DNA from: JAGTVG01 sp963699805
GTDB taxonomy: Bacteria; Bacteroidota; Bacteroidia; Cytophagales; Cyclobacteriaceae
Assembly (NCBI GenBank): GCA_963699805.1
Contig: CAVOVH010000004.1
Location: forward strand, 248,001-312,000
DNA length: 64,000 nucleotides
Reading direction: 5' to 3'
Numbering within the stretch: the stretch's first letter is position 1; the number at the start of each line of letters is the position of its first letter. Below the pieces are notes generated by a model. The model ran no database searches, was not told the DNA's origin, and saw nothing but the letters and a program-made list of their open reading frames with translations. The position numbers and the translations under genes were made by a program. Positions 1-8,585 of the stretch are shown here, piece by piece.

Positions 1-960
1 AGGGATATCCCGGTCCCAAAGATCATGATGCACTGTCTGATAATGCCATATTCTCTCTCCTGTATCGGCATTCAATGCCAAAATGCAATTGGCAAACAGA
101 TTACGACCGAGTCGATTGCCCCCATAAAAATCAAATGAAGCAGATCCGGTTGGAATATAAACTATACCATTCTCCTCATCCAGACTCATCCCTGACCAGT
201 TATTGACTCCCCCGATCCGGTTATAAGCATCTTCAGGAAAGGTCCAGTAACCATATTCTCCCGGTTTCGGGATTGTATGGAATATCCAGGCCTGTTCCCC
301 GGTTTTTACATGGTAAGCCCTGATATAACCCGGAGCTGCTATTTTATCTTCAGATACCCGGCATCCAATGATTATTTTATCCTGATAGACCACTCCCGGG
401 GAAGTCCCGTTCACGTAATGCTTCAAGGCATCTTCTCCCAATCCAATTTTAATATTTACCTTGCCTCCCTCCCCGAAGGAAGGGATCATTTCTCCCGTTT
501 CTGCATTCAATGCATACAGAAAATGACCCGCCATATAAAAGATGCGTCTATCTTCTCCCTCTTTCCAATAGGTCAACCCCCGGTTCACTCCCATGCTGAA
601 ATTAAAACTCCCCGACGTTTCAGGAATAAATTTCCAGCGTTCTTTTCCCGTGGCAGCGTCCAGGGCAAAACAGGAGAGCTTCGGGGTGGTGCCATAAAGA
701 ATCCCTTCGATAATGAGCGGATTACATTGGATCTGAGTCCGGTCCTCTGCAGTGATATCTTCCGTATGATAGATCCAGGCCACCTTCAGTTCATTGACAT
801 TTTCTGCAGTGATCTGGTCCAGCACAGAGTACTGGTTCCTGGAGGAATTGCCCTGGTAATTCCACCATTCTTTTTCACCGTTATTCTCTGCCTCTTTATG
901 AGACTGACAGGCTGCAAAATAGACTGTCAAAAGGATTAAGATTAGATCTCTATAATTCAT
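1..960 (-). CDS. PQQ-dependent dehydrogenase lipoprotein, quinoprotein glucose/alcohol dehydrogenase type (C-terminus off the window)
   Basis: The reading frame runs leftward from an ATG at 960 and stays open to base 1, so 320 residues are visible and the C-terminus is missing. It begins with a short hydrophobic signal ending in a lipobox (YFAAC, Cys18), so an outer- or inner-membrane lipoprotein facing the periplasm is expected. The mature start resembles quinoprotein dehydrogenases: EWWNYQGNSSRNQYSVLDQI, then NVNELKVAWIYHT. Beta-propeller blade signatures follow (CFALDAATGKERWKF, LYALNAETG, ILALNADTGERIWHYQ), ending at HHDLWDRDIP, a typical PQQ-propeller segment. Known family role: oxidation of sugars or alcohols with PQQ and transfer of electrons to the quinone pool; the substrate cannot be told. 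It lies 13 bases downstream of the symporter gene on the same strand and is probably cotranscribed with it. Confidence 0.88.
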   Translation of the reverse strand, partial: MNYRDLILILLTVYFAACQSHKEAENNGEKEWWNYQGNSSRNQYSVLDQITAENVNELKVAWIYHTEDITAEDRTQIQCNPLIIEGILYGTTPKLSCFALDAATGKERWKFIPETSGSFNFSMGVNRGLTYWKEGEDRRIFYMAGHFLYALNAETGEMIPSFGEGGKVNIKIGLGEDALKHYVNGTSPGVVYQDKIIIGCRVSEDKIAAPGYIRAYHVKTGEQAWIFHTIPKPGEYGYWTFPEDAYNRIGGVNNWSGMSLDEENGIVYIPTGSASFDFYGGNRLGRNLFANCILALNADTGERIWHYQTVHHDLWDRDIP

Positions 961-973
961 AAATTAAGTGATA

Positions 974-2698
974 TCAAGGTTTTTTTATTTTCATATCAGG
1001 ATGTTCTTCCTGAAAGCCCTCCCAGTATTCCCCCACCGTTTCCTTCATCTCGCGATGCAGGAGCAGGATGCCCACCAGATTGGGAATGGTCATTAAGGCG
1101 ATGGCGATCCCCGAAAAAGTCCAGATGATAGTAGTATCAGTAAAAGATGCGAGAAAGAATCCGATCACATAAATCACATGATAGACCAACACATATTTTG
1201 ATCCAAAAAGAAACGTGATGGCCCGGTCGCCGTAATAGGACCATGAGATGGCCGTGGAAAAAGCAAACAGCAGGATCCCTATCGAAACCACATACCGCCC
1301 ATAACTTCCCAGAAAGCTGCTGGTAAAAGCTTCCGTTGTGAGCGGAGCACTGTGAAGAAGTGATTTACCTTCAAAATTGATCGATCCCAGTTCATCATTG
1401 ATCATCCCATTGTTCACCTGAATGGCCCCCGTGTAAAGTTCTCCATTTTTATATACCCTGGTGTCGTCAGCAAATGAACGGGCATGTATCAGCGTTACAG
1501 GTGTAACGATCTTTCCATGATCAACTTCCAGTTCGCCGGTGAAAAGAAGCAAGGGCTTTTTTTCAGAAATATGCTGAAAAACAGCCTTTTTATCCTGATC
1601 GTTCGATTCATGGTACACATTATCCAGTACCGCCATATCAGCCACCTGGAATGTATTTTCATATTTTCTGGTCCAGGCTTCGGATGAAAGGATCACCAGG
1701 CCTGTAATTGAACAAATAATGATGGTATCGATAAATGGCTCGAGAATGGCCACCATACCCTCTGAAACCGGTTCATGTGCCCGGGCGCTGGCGTGGGCAA
1801 TCGGTGCGGATCCCTGTCCTGCTTCATTGGAAAACAATCCCCGGTTGACCCCCCGGTTGAATGCATAGGCAAAATTTGCGCCCAGGAATCCGCCAACGGC
1901 GGCTGTACCTGTGAAAATATCTTCAAATATGGATAAAAAAGAAGGAATGATGTTTTCATAATTGTAAAAGATCACCATCAGGGCCCCGAAAAAATAAATC
2001 AATGCCATCGTAGGAACCAACCTGGAAGTGACCTTTGCAATCCGTTTGATCCCACCGATGATCACCAGTCCCAGAAGGATAGACAATACCAATCCGGTAA
2101 TCCAATAATCGATGTTGAAGGTAGTATAAATGGACCCGGCAATGCTGTTGATCTGGGGTAAACTCCCTGTCCCGAAGGAAGAAAGTACGGTACACAGGGC
2201 AAAAATCACCGCCATCACCTTGGCAATATTTCCAAGTTTGATCTTATGAAACAATTTATAATGCGTCAGTCGTTTACTCATGTAATACATAGGTCCACCC
2301 GCCATGGTGCCATCATCCGTTTTTACCCGGTATTTATGAGAAAGGGTCACCTCCACGAACTTGGTGGTCATGCCAAACATCGCGGTAACCAGCATCCAGA
2401 ACAACGCAGCCGGACCACCCAGAAAAATCGCATAGGCTACCCCGGCAATGTTTCCTGTTCCTACCGTGCCGGATAAAGCGGTGGATAATGCCTGAAAATG
2501 TGAAGTATCGCCTTCATCCCCTTTTCTGTCATAGGTCCCACTGACAATTTTCAACGCATGACGAAAAAACCGGATTTGGGGAAATTTCAGATAGAGGGTA
2601 AAAAAAAGTCCCGTACCCAACAGTAAAAATGCAAACCACTGGGATCCTCCAATATGGTTATCCAGCAGGGTGAGAAACTCATTAAACTGATGTATCAT
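974..2698 (-). CDS. Sodium:alanine symporter family protein (AGCS) with a soluble insertion
   Basis: Polytopic inner membrane transporter of the alanine/glycine:cation symporter family, which imports small amino acids with Na+. Family signatures are clear: GTVGTGNIAGVAYAI near residue 77, GGPAALFW near 94, KFVEVTLSHKYR near 113, GGPMYYM near 134 and the long NRGLFSNEAGQGSAPIAHAS near 285. Its 574 residues exceed the usual 450-500 for the family. The excess is a hydrophilic stretch of about 110 residues (roughly 340-450) placed between the transmembrane segment ending ITGLVILSS and the final helices that begin at VVSIGILLFAFSTAISWSYYG. The ATG at 2698 follows a matching -7 promoter element on the minus strand. 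The substrate (alanine, glycine or other) is inferred from the family only. Confidence 0.92.
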   Translation of the reverse strand: MIHQFNEFLTLLDNHIGGSQWFAFLLLGTGLFFTLYLKFPQIRFFRHALKIVSGTYDRKGDEGDTSHFQALSTALSGTVGTGNIAGVAYAIFLGGPAALFWMLVTAMFGMTTKFVEVTLSHKYRVKTDDGTMAGGPMYYMSKRLTHYKLFHKIKLGNIAKVMAVIFALCTVLSSFGTGSLPQINSIAGSIYTTFNIDYWITGLVLSILLGLVIIGGIKRIAKVTSRLVPTMALIYFFGALMVIFYNYENIIPSFLSIFEDIFTGTAAVGGFLGANFAYAFNRGVNRGLFSNEAGQGSAPIAHASARAHEPVSEGMVAILEPFIDTIIICSITGLVILSSEAWTRKYENTFQVADMAVLDNVYHESNDQDKKAVFQHISEKKPLLLFTGELEVDHGKIVTPVTLIHARSFADDTRVYKNGELYTGAIQVNNGMINDELGSINFEGKSLLHSAPLTTEAFTSSFLGSYGRYVVSIGILLFAFSTAISWSYYGDRAITFLFGSKYVLVYHVIYVIGFFLASFTDTTIIWTFSGIAIALMTIPNLVGILLLHREMKETVGEYWEGFQEEHPDMKIKKP

Positions 2699-2733
2699 GC
2701 GTTAGAATTGAATGATTTGGAAGAAACATTCGG

Positions 2734-2741
2734 CAAAACTA
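2734..2741 (-). promoter_or_regulatory. Putative Bacteroidota -7 promoter element for the AGCS symporter
   Basis: On the minus strand this reads TAGTTTTG, matching TAnnTTTG, about 36 bases before the symporter ATG. No convincing -33 TTTG partner was seen, so this rests on the -7 match and the position. Confidence 0.4.
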
Positions 2742-2826
2742 AAAAAATATCTCATTAAGTAAAGAACAATCCCCATTCTGATCTCAATTTTTTGGATAAA
2801 TGTCAATTTTAACACGGTTGAATTAT

Positions 2827-2834
2827 TACATTTG
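2827..2834 (+). promoter_or_regulatory. Putative Bacteroidota -7 promoter element for gcvT
   Basis: TACATTTG matches TAnnTTTG and lies 23 bases before the gcvT ATG at 2858, in the gap between two divergent genes. No clear -33 element at the expected spacing. Confidence 0.42.
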
Positions 2835-2857
2835 TCAAGCATCAATTTTTTCTTCAA

Positions 2858-3949
2858 ATGAATCTGAAACAAATCGCCTTACATAAAAAACACGTTGAGC
2901 TCGGAGCCAGAATGATACTGTTTGCAGGATACGAAATGCCCCTCCGCTATAGTTCCGATATAGAAGAACACCTGACCGTAAGAACCAGTGTGGGCGTTTT
3001 TGACGTTTCTCATATGGGAGAATTTATTATCGAAGGCCCTGGAGCACTTGAACTGATACAATATGTCAGCAGCAATGATGCCTCCATACTTTCAATCGGT
3101 CAGGCACAATATTCATGTCTACCCAATGAACAGGGAGGCATTGTGGATGACCTGATCATTTACCGGTTGAATGCCGATCAGTATATGCTGGTTGTCAACG
3201 CCTCGAATATTGAAAAGGACTGGACATGGATCAGCAGGCATAATAAATATGGTGCCGGTATGTCAAATATTTCGGATAAAATTACGCTGTTGGCTATCCA
3301 GGGGCCTAAAGCCGTTGAAATGATGCAGCAGATCACCAATCTTGACCTCAAATCCATGAAATTTTACACGTTTGGCAAAGGGAAAGTTGGGAATATTACC
3401 GATGGGGCGATCTTTTCCGCCACCGGCTATACGGGGGCAGGTGGAGTTGAACTTTATCTCTATAATGAATATGCCGAAGCAGCCTGGGATCTGATTATTG
3501 AAAAGGGAAAGACCTATGGAATAAAACCGATTGGATTGGGTGCCCGGGATACCCTCAGGCTTGAAATGGGATATTGTTTATATGGCAATGATATCGATGA
3601 CACCACCTCGCCAATCGAAGCTGGATTGGGCTGGATCACTAAATTCAACAAAGATTTTATCAATGCTGAAGAACTCAGGAGACAAAAAGAAGAAGGAGTT
3701 GAAAAAAGATTGGTGGGTTTCGTGATGGTCGACCGGGGAATTCCAAGAATGGGATACGACATTCTGAATAGAGATCATGAAAAAGTCGGCAGGGTGACTT
3801 CCGGTAGCATGTCTCCATCATTGGGAGTGGGCATTGGAATGGGTTATGTTGATTCCAGGTATAAATCTCCAGAAACTGAACTCTTGATTCTAATCCGAAA
3901 CCGGGAATTGAAAGCCAGGGTGGTCAAATTCCCCATTTACAAAGGATAA
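2858..3949 (+). CDS. gcvT: Glycine cleavage system aminomethyltransferase (T protein)
   Basis: T protein of the glycine cleavage system: takes the aminomethyl group from the H protein and transfers its methylene carbon to tetrahydrofolate, releasing ammonia. The length of 363 residues is normal for the family. Visible signatures include the N-terminal LRYSSDIEEHLTVRTSVGVF, the folate-binding DVSHMGEF, GGIVDDLIIYRL, SATGYTGAGGVELY and GLGARDTLRLEMGYCLYGND. The gcvH and gcvP genes are not in the window. comB follows after 8 bases and pfkB after that, so a three-gene transcript is likely. Very secure. Confidence 0.97.
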   Translation: MNLKQIALHKKHVELGARMILFAGYEMPLRYSSDIEEHLTVRTSVGVFDVSHMGEFIIEGPGALELIQYVSSNDASILSIGQAQYSCLPNEQGGIVDDLIIYRLNADQYMLVVNASNIEKDWTWISRHNKYGAGMSNISDKITLLAIQGPKAVEMMQQITNLDLKSMKFYTFGKGKVGNITDGAIFSATGYTGAGGVELYLYNEYAEAAWDLIIEKGKTYGIKPIGLGARDTLRLEMGYCLYGNDIDDTTSPIEAGLGWITKFNKDFINAEELRRQKEEGVEKRLVGFVMVDRGIPRMGYDILNRDHEKVGRVTSGSMSPSLGVGIGMGYVDSRYKSPETELLILIRNRELKARVVKFPIYKG

Positions 3950-3957
3950 AATCTATT

Positions 3958-4662
3958 ATGATGAAAGAAGTCAAGGTCTTCCTGACGCCGGAACTGGTCA
4001 ACCCGAAGCTACTGACAGAATCAACGTGTGTGGTAGTGGACATACTCAGGGCAACCTCCTCCTGGGTGACAGCCATTGGAAATGGTGCCAGATTGATACG
4101 ACCGGTCAACACCCTTAAAGAATGTAAATCACTGGGTAATAAAGGATTTTTAACGGCTGCTGAAAGAGGGGGTCAAAGAATTGAAGGGTTTGACCTGGGG
4201 AATTCACCGCTTGAATATTCGGAAGAAAGAGTGGCAGGTAAAAAAATTGTGGTCACCACCACCAATGGGAGCCGCGCAGTAAAATATGCCACCAGTGGCA
4301 AGGAAATTTTCATCGGTGCCTACCTGAACCTGAGGGCACTCTATCAGATACTGAATAATAAAAATTCAGTCGTGATTATCTGTTCCGGATGGGAAGGGAA
4401 ACCGGGGATGGAGGATGTTCTTTTTGCAGGAGAACTCGTAAGTATGTTATCAAATACTCATGAATTTACGGATGACGCCGCCTTCATCGCTTTCGAATTA
4501 TTCAAAAAGGCAAGGCAAAATATGTATTTTTTCCTTTCTCAGGCCATGCATGTTAAAAGACTTCTCAAACTGGGATTGAAAAAAGACATAGACTTTTGTC
4601 TGAAAAAAGATGTATACAGTGTAGTCCCCCGGTTGTTTAAAGGGGACATCACTGCCCGATAA
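3958..4662 (+). CDS. comB: 2-phosphosulfolactate phosphatase family protein (ComB)
   Basis: Member of the ComB family, first described as the phosphatase converting 2-phosphosulfolactate to sulfolactate in coenzyme M synthesis. Seen here: VVVDILRATSSWVTAIGNGA near residue 22, the acidic/basic motif AAERGGQRIEGFDLGNSPLE near 64, and VVTTTNGSRAVKYA near 90, the usual active-site blocks. At 234 residues it has the normal length. Two adjacent ATG codons (3958 and 3961) could both serve as start. Bacteroidota are not known to make coenzyme M, so the physiological substrate is open; the position between gcvT and pfkB does not decide it. Confidence 0.88.
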   Translation: MMKEVKVFLTPELVNPKLLTESTCVVVDILRATSSWVTAIGNGARLIRPVNTLKECKSLGNKGFLTAAERGGQRIEGFDLGNSPLEYSEERVAGKKIVVTTTNGSRAVKYATSGKEIFIGAYLNLRALYQILNNKNSVVIICSGWEGKPGMEDVLFAGELVSMLSNTHEFTDDAAFIAFELFKKARQNMYFFLSQAMHVKRLLKLGLKKDIDFCLKKDVYSVVPRLFKGDITAR

Positions 4663-4710
4663 TTATGCAGGGACCTTATGGATCCCAGGTTGACAAAAAT
4701 AAGACAAATC

Positions 4711-5601
4711 ATGAAGCCCCAGAAGGATTTTTTTGCCATCGGTATTGGAGAAATTTTATGGGATCTTTTGCCGGAAGGTAAAATGCTGGGAGGTGCTCCC
4801 ACTAATTTTGCTTTTCATATCCACCAGATGCACGTAAACAGTGCTATCATCAGTGCAGTGGGTAAAGATCCACTGGGTGATGAAATATTGCGGACCATCA
4901 AGGGTAAAAATCTTGTCAGTCTTATTCAGACAAATGAAAAACCCACGGGAACGGTAAGTGTGACACTGGATGAAGCAGGCATCCCAACTTATATCATCCA
5001 CGAAAATGTTGCGTGGGATTTTGTTGAAACCACCGGCGAAGGACTTGAATATGCGAAAAAAGCGGATGCCATTTGTTTTGGTTCGCTGGCACAAAGATCT
5101 CCTTTAACAAAAAATACCATTCAGAATATTTTGAAAACAGCATCTCCCGACACTATTAAAATTTTTGATATCAATATCCGGCAGGATTTTTACCATCCTG
5201 AATTGATTGAAAGTTCATTGCATCTGTCCAATATCCTTAAGATCAATGATGAGGAGTTGATCCTGCTTTCAGAAATGTTAGGTCTTCAAGGAGAAGAATA
5301 TGAATTAACGGAACAGATCATGGATATTTACCAGCTGAATTATCTTGCGCTTACAAAAGGAAGTCGTGGCAGCTGGATGTTCGGACAACAGGAATCATCT
5401 TTCATCCAGACGCCAAAAGTGAAGGTGGCCGATACAGTGGGAGCCGGTGATTCTTTTACCGCTGCAATGGTGGGTGGATTGTTACATGGTCTCCCCTTTG
5501 AAGAAGTTCATCAGCTGGCAGTGGATGTCTCCGCTTTTGTTTGTACAAAGGAAGGAGCGACACCGGCATTGTCAAAAGAACTCAAATCAAGACTCGTCTG
5601 A
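4711..5601 (+). CDS. PfkB-family carbohydrate kinase, fructokinase-like
   Basis: Ribokinase/PfkB-fold sugar kinase. The N-terminus carries GIGEILWDLLPEGKMLGG followed by APTNFAFH, the substrate-binding start typical of fructokinases, and the C-terminal part has the second PfkB signature DTVGAGDSFTAAMVGGLL with the anion hole and catalytic Asp. I prefer the ATG at 4711 (296 residues, beginning MKPQKDFFAIGIGEILWD) over the upstream ATG at 4678, because family members begin a few residues before the glycine motif. It is the third gene after gcvT and comB, 48 bases downstream of comB. Fructose is the likeliest substrate by similarity, but other sugars are possible. Confidence 0.9.
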   Translation: MKPQKDFFAIGIGEILWDLLPEGKMLGGAPTNFAFHIHQMHVNSAIISAVGKDPLGDEILRTIKGKNLVSLIQTNEKPTGTVSVTLDEAGIPTYIIHENVAWDFVETTGEGLEYAKKADAICFGSLAQRSPLTKNTIQNILKTASPDTIKIFDINIRQDFYHPELIESSLHLSNILKINDEELILLSEMLGLQGEEYELTEQIMDIYQLNYLALTKGSRGSWMFGQQESSFIQTPKVKVADTVGAGDSFTAAMVGGLLHGLPFEEVHQLAVDVSAFVCTKEGATPALSKELKSRLV

Positions 5602-5623
5602 TAAACATCCCGGATCGAACTAT

Positions 5624-7990
5624 TCAGGAGGATCCTTTTTCCAACTGTGAAAAACGAATCCGATAGCTCTCATGCAATTCGGTATTGGATGAGGCTTCCC
5701 TCGCCAATTGCCTGGCTTTCTGCGTCTGTCCTGTCTTTATATATATTTCATATAAAAGCAAATAACCATCTCCAAATGAAGTGAACGATTGAATCAATCC
5801 TTTTAAAACTATCTCGGCCCTGGCAAACTCCTGCTGTTGATATAGAAAATAACCAAGCGTATAGGGATATTTCGGATTGGAAGGATCGTTCCTGACGGCC
5901 ATTTCTGCATACCGGGTGGCTTCATCCATATTTTTTGAGGAAAAAATTACACTGAGATTATAGGCAGCCACAGCCGATTTGGGATTGATCTCTAACACTT
6001 TTTTAAAAGCTGTTTCTGCTTCCTCCACCCGGCCCATTTCACCCAACAACAGGGCATAGTTCAGATTAGCCCCTTCATTTTGGGGTTCATATGCAAGGGC
6101 ATTTTTGAACTGGGTTTCTGCCTGAACCAGATCGCCTTTGAGCGTATATACAAATCCACAATTTACATAAGCTCCTACATTCTCAGGAAATAATTTTGTT
6201 GAATACTTGTAATGCCTGATGGCGTTATCATAATCCTGCTGGTTAAAATAAAAGTTGCCCAGCGTTGCATGCGAAGACCAATCATCGGGCCTTGCCGTAA
6301 TGGACTGTATATATTCATTCAGCGCATTGAAATAAATGGGATTTGGGGAATCCCCCAGTAAATCACCTGGCAGATAGGTTATGGATTGGGCAGCTGCTAC
6401 CCTTACCAGCCGATATTCATCGCCACATAATCTTATTAAATCCTGAACCGATTCCCGGGTATGCCAGTCCGCGAGGCTGGTTGCCGCCGCTGACCGTACC
6501 AGTGGAGAGCTGTGTCTTGTTGCATTCATAATGGAAGGCCATTTTTTTTCCAGGGTACAGGATCTGAGCAGCCGGATCATGGAAGTGGAATAAACCACAT
6601 CAAACTCCTGATTATCCAGTTTTTCGAGCATCTGACCAAGATGGTCCCAGTTTCCCGCCCGGGCTTCCCGGATCAGGCGGCCCTGTTCAAGGATTTTCAG
6701 CTGGTGTCCGCTCTTTCCCCATTTTTCCAGATAGGATTGCGCCCATTCATTGGTCTGATCATCATGACAGATAATGCATGCATTTGGCGATCCGAATTCC
6801 ACGGAAGCAAGTGGAGAGGGGGGACGCATGGAATGGTCGCTTCGTTGCATCCTTGCAAACTCCGTTTTGGGCATGTGACAGGAGACACAGGTAACGATTT
6901 CGCTGTTTGCAGGATGAAAACTATGCGCCTCAATGCCATTGATTTTGTCCTCATGACAGGGCATACAGGCATTATAGGGATCATTTTTGGCAAACCGGTA
7001 CCGGCCGCTGGAAGTATGACAGTGAATGCAATCCAATTGACCTTCCTCCATACACCGGCTCTGTAGCCAGGTAGTATATGTATAATTTTCTCCCAGATCA
7101 CGCCCATCAGGATAAAAATCGGGGTTTTCAAGAGTGGTCAAATCAAAATGGTCAAAAAACTTTTGCCCGGGAATATAGGAAGCAGTGATCGGCCTCATCT
7201 TGGCATGACAGGTTCCACAGGAAGAGTTATGCTGTTCCGGTTCGAATATCTTTGTCCTGATTATTTTCAAATCCTGAGGGACTTCCCCTTCTTTTGCTTC
7301 CATACACACCCTGATATGTTCAGCACTGGGTCCGTGACAGGTTTCGCAATTGATCCCGTTCTCTTTCCAGCTGGTGTGATATGAATTGGAGGTCAAATTA
7401 TAATTATTCTGTAACTGACTTACATGACAGCTGTAACAGGAGGTATTAAAAGTAAATCCAATGTGTTTCCATGGCAGGATCTCATCTTCCTGGTTGGTAA
7501 ATCCTCTTAATGCGCTTTGGGGATTATTGTACCACTCCTTCCTGTTGATATCATAGGCGAGCGGCAATACCTGCAATCTGCCTCTGTCAAATGGGGTTAG
7601 AAAATAAAACACATTCTTACCCCCGAGAGCATATATCGCCGGATAAATGGTCTGCCTACCATCAGCATTTTCCAGGTATTTTAAACTGTCATTGAGTATC
7701 TCAACATGAAACATGGAGCTGTCGACCTGGATTTCCTGGCTGTTAAGTTCTGGGAAATGCTCCTTGAGGAAGGATGGAGTGATGGTTTGCATGGCAAGGC
7801 CGTGATGGGAAGGCGCCCATAGCTGATAAAATTTCTCATGACAATCAATGCATTTTACTGAACCAGCATATGAACCGTCTTCCTCCACCACCGTTGATTC
7901 ATTTAACCGGTTATACAAACCCCACGCAATGATGATCAATGCAGGTATCAGCAGCCAGAAAAAATATCCTTTTCTAAAAAATGTCCCCAT
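5624..7990 (-). CDS. Octaheme cytochrome c with HEAT and TPR repeats, membrane anchored
   Basis: A 788-residue protein with an N-terminal membrane anchor (GYFFWLLIPALIIIAWGLY, residues 8-26) and eight CxxCH heme c attachment motifs in the first half: CIDCH (47-51), CYSCH, CETCH, CGTCH, CIHCH, CMPCH, CVSCH and CIICH. The segment VKCIDCHEKFYQLWAPSHHG is characteristic of multiheme cytochromes of the doubled-CXXCH/cytochrome c-554 type. A middle region with HEAT-like repeats (SSPLVRSAAATSLADW, YRLVRVAAAQSITYLPGD) is followed by at least five TPR units from about residue 565 to the end. Expected location is periplasmic, tethered to the inner membrane, with a role in electron transfer or in assembling a partner through the TPR platform. 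The redox partner and substrate cannot be inferred. It faces the pfkB gene convergently; no other cytochrome genes are nearby. Confidence 0.88.
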   Translation of the reverse strand: MGTFFRKGYFFWLLIPALIIIAWGLYNRLNESTVVEEDGSYAGSVKCIDCHEKFYQLWAPSHHGLAMQTITPSFLKEHFPELNSQEIQVDSSMFHVEILNDSLKYLENADGRQTIYPAIYALGGKNVFYFLTPFDRGRLQVLPLAYDINRKEWYNNPQSALRGFTNQEDEILPWKHIGFTFNTSCYSCHVSQLQNNYNLTSNSYHTSWKENGINCETCHGPSAEHIRVCMEAKEGEVPQDLKIIRTKIFEPEQHNSSCGTCHAKMRPITASYIPGQKFFDHFDLTTLENPDFYPDGRDLGENYTYTTWLQSRCMEEGQLDCIHCHTSSGRYRFAKNDPYNACMPCHEDKINGIEAHSFHPANSEIVTCVSCHMPKTEFARMQRSDHSMRPPSPLASVEFGSPNACIICHDDQTNEWAQSYLEKWGKSGHQLKILEQGRLIREARAGNWDHLGQMLEKLDNQEFDVVYSTSMIRLLRSCTLEKKWPSIMNATRHSSPLVRSAAATSLADWHTRESVQDLIRLCGDEYRLVRVAAAQSITYLPGDLLGDSPNPIYFNALNEYIQSITARPDDWSSHATLGNFYFNQQDYDNAIRHYKYSTKLFPENVGAYVNCGFVYTLKGDLVQAETQFKNALAYEPQNEGANLNYALLLGEMGRVEEAETAFKKVLEINPKSAVAAYNLSVIFSSKNMDEATRYAEMAVRNDPSNPKYPYTLGYFLYQQQEFARAEIVLKGLIQSFTSFGDGYLLLYEIYIKTGQTQKARQLAREASSNTELHESYRIRFSQLEKGSS

Positions 7991-8186
7991 CCCCTGATCC
8001 TAAAAAATAGTCTTCACTAAAATACAAATAAAATTGAACAGTACAGGCAACTAACTTTATGATTAAGGATTGCCTTCATCCGTATAAATTTAACCGATAC
8101 ATCCCATTTATTGCAAAATGATATTAATCAAATAGGATTAAAATTTGTTTGTCACCAGCATGTGACATTATTAAAATAACCTCCTT

Positions 8187-8585
8187 ATGAAATTATTAAA
8201 AAATTCTTTGATTTTCCTTGTCGTGATGTTAAATAACCTGGGTTTTGGACAGGAAAATGTGAAATTGAAATCAAACTACTCAAACACCGTGATCAAGGAG
8301 GGAGGTGGTTATATCTGAAAATTTTATTAGCATTTTTACCAAAATCCATGAAATGCCATGCACTAATGCACTTTCGGGAATAAAGAAGTGGAAGTGGGTT
8401 CCAATAAATATAAGCTATCCCGTAACATGCCTGAATCATCCCTAAGGATTGGAGGAATCTATTATCTGGTGCTGAGATCAAAAACGGTACAAATTTTTAA
8501 TACCATTCAATTGGATAACGACCCGGGTTGGGTACGAGTCGAAAAGGCGCTCGATCAACTGTTGATCTTTTATTTAATAAAATAG
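8187..8585 (+). pseudogene. Possible remnant of a small secreted protein, reading frame broken
   Basis: An ATG at 8187 opens a 43-codon frame ending at 8318 with a good signal peptide (MKLLKNSLIFLVVMLNNLGF, then GQENVKLKSNYSNTVIKE). Downstream fragments in other frames look like a continuation: SENFISI shortly after, then GNKEVEVGSNKYKLSR around 8376-8423, running in one frame to 8585. Read together these recall the start of a head-GIN (DUF2807) secreted protein, but at least two frame changes are needed and the match is by eye only. The 3' end overlaps the convergent SIMPL gene. It could equally be a short real gene (8187-8318) followed by non-coding DNA. Confidence 0.25.

Noticed and set aside
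277..939. Plus-strand reading frame of 220 codons
   Set aside because: Antisense to the PQQ dehydrogenase gene, which has strong repeated motifs and a lipoprotein signal; the plus frame has no recognisable features.
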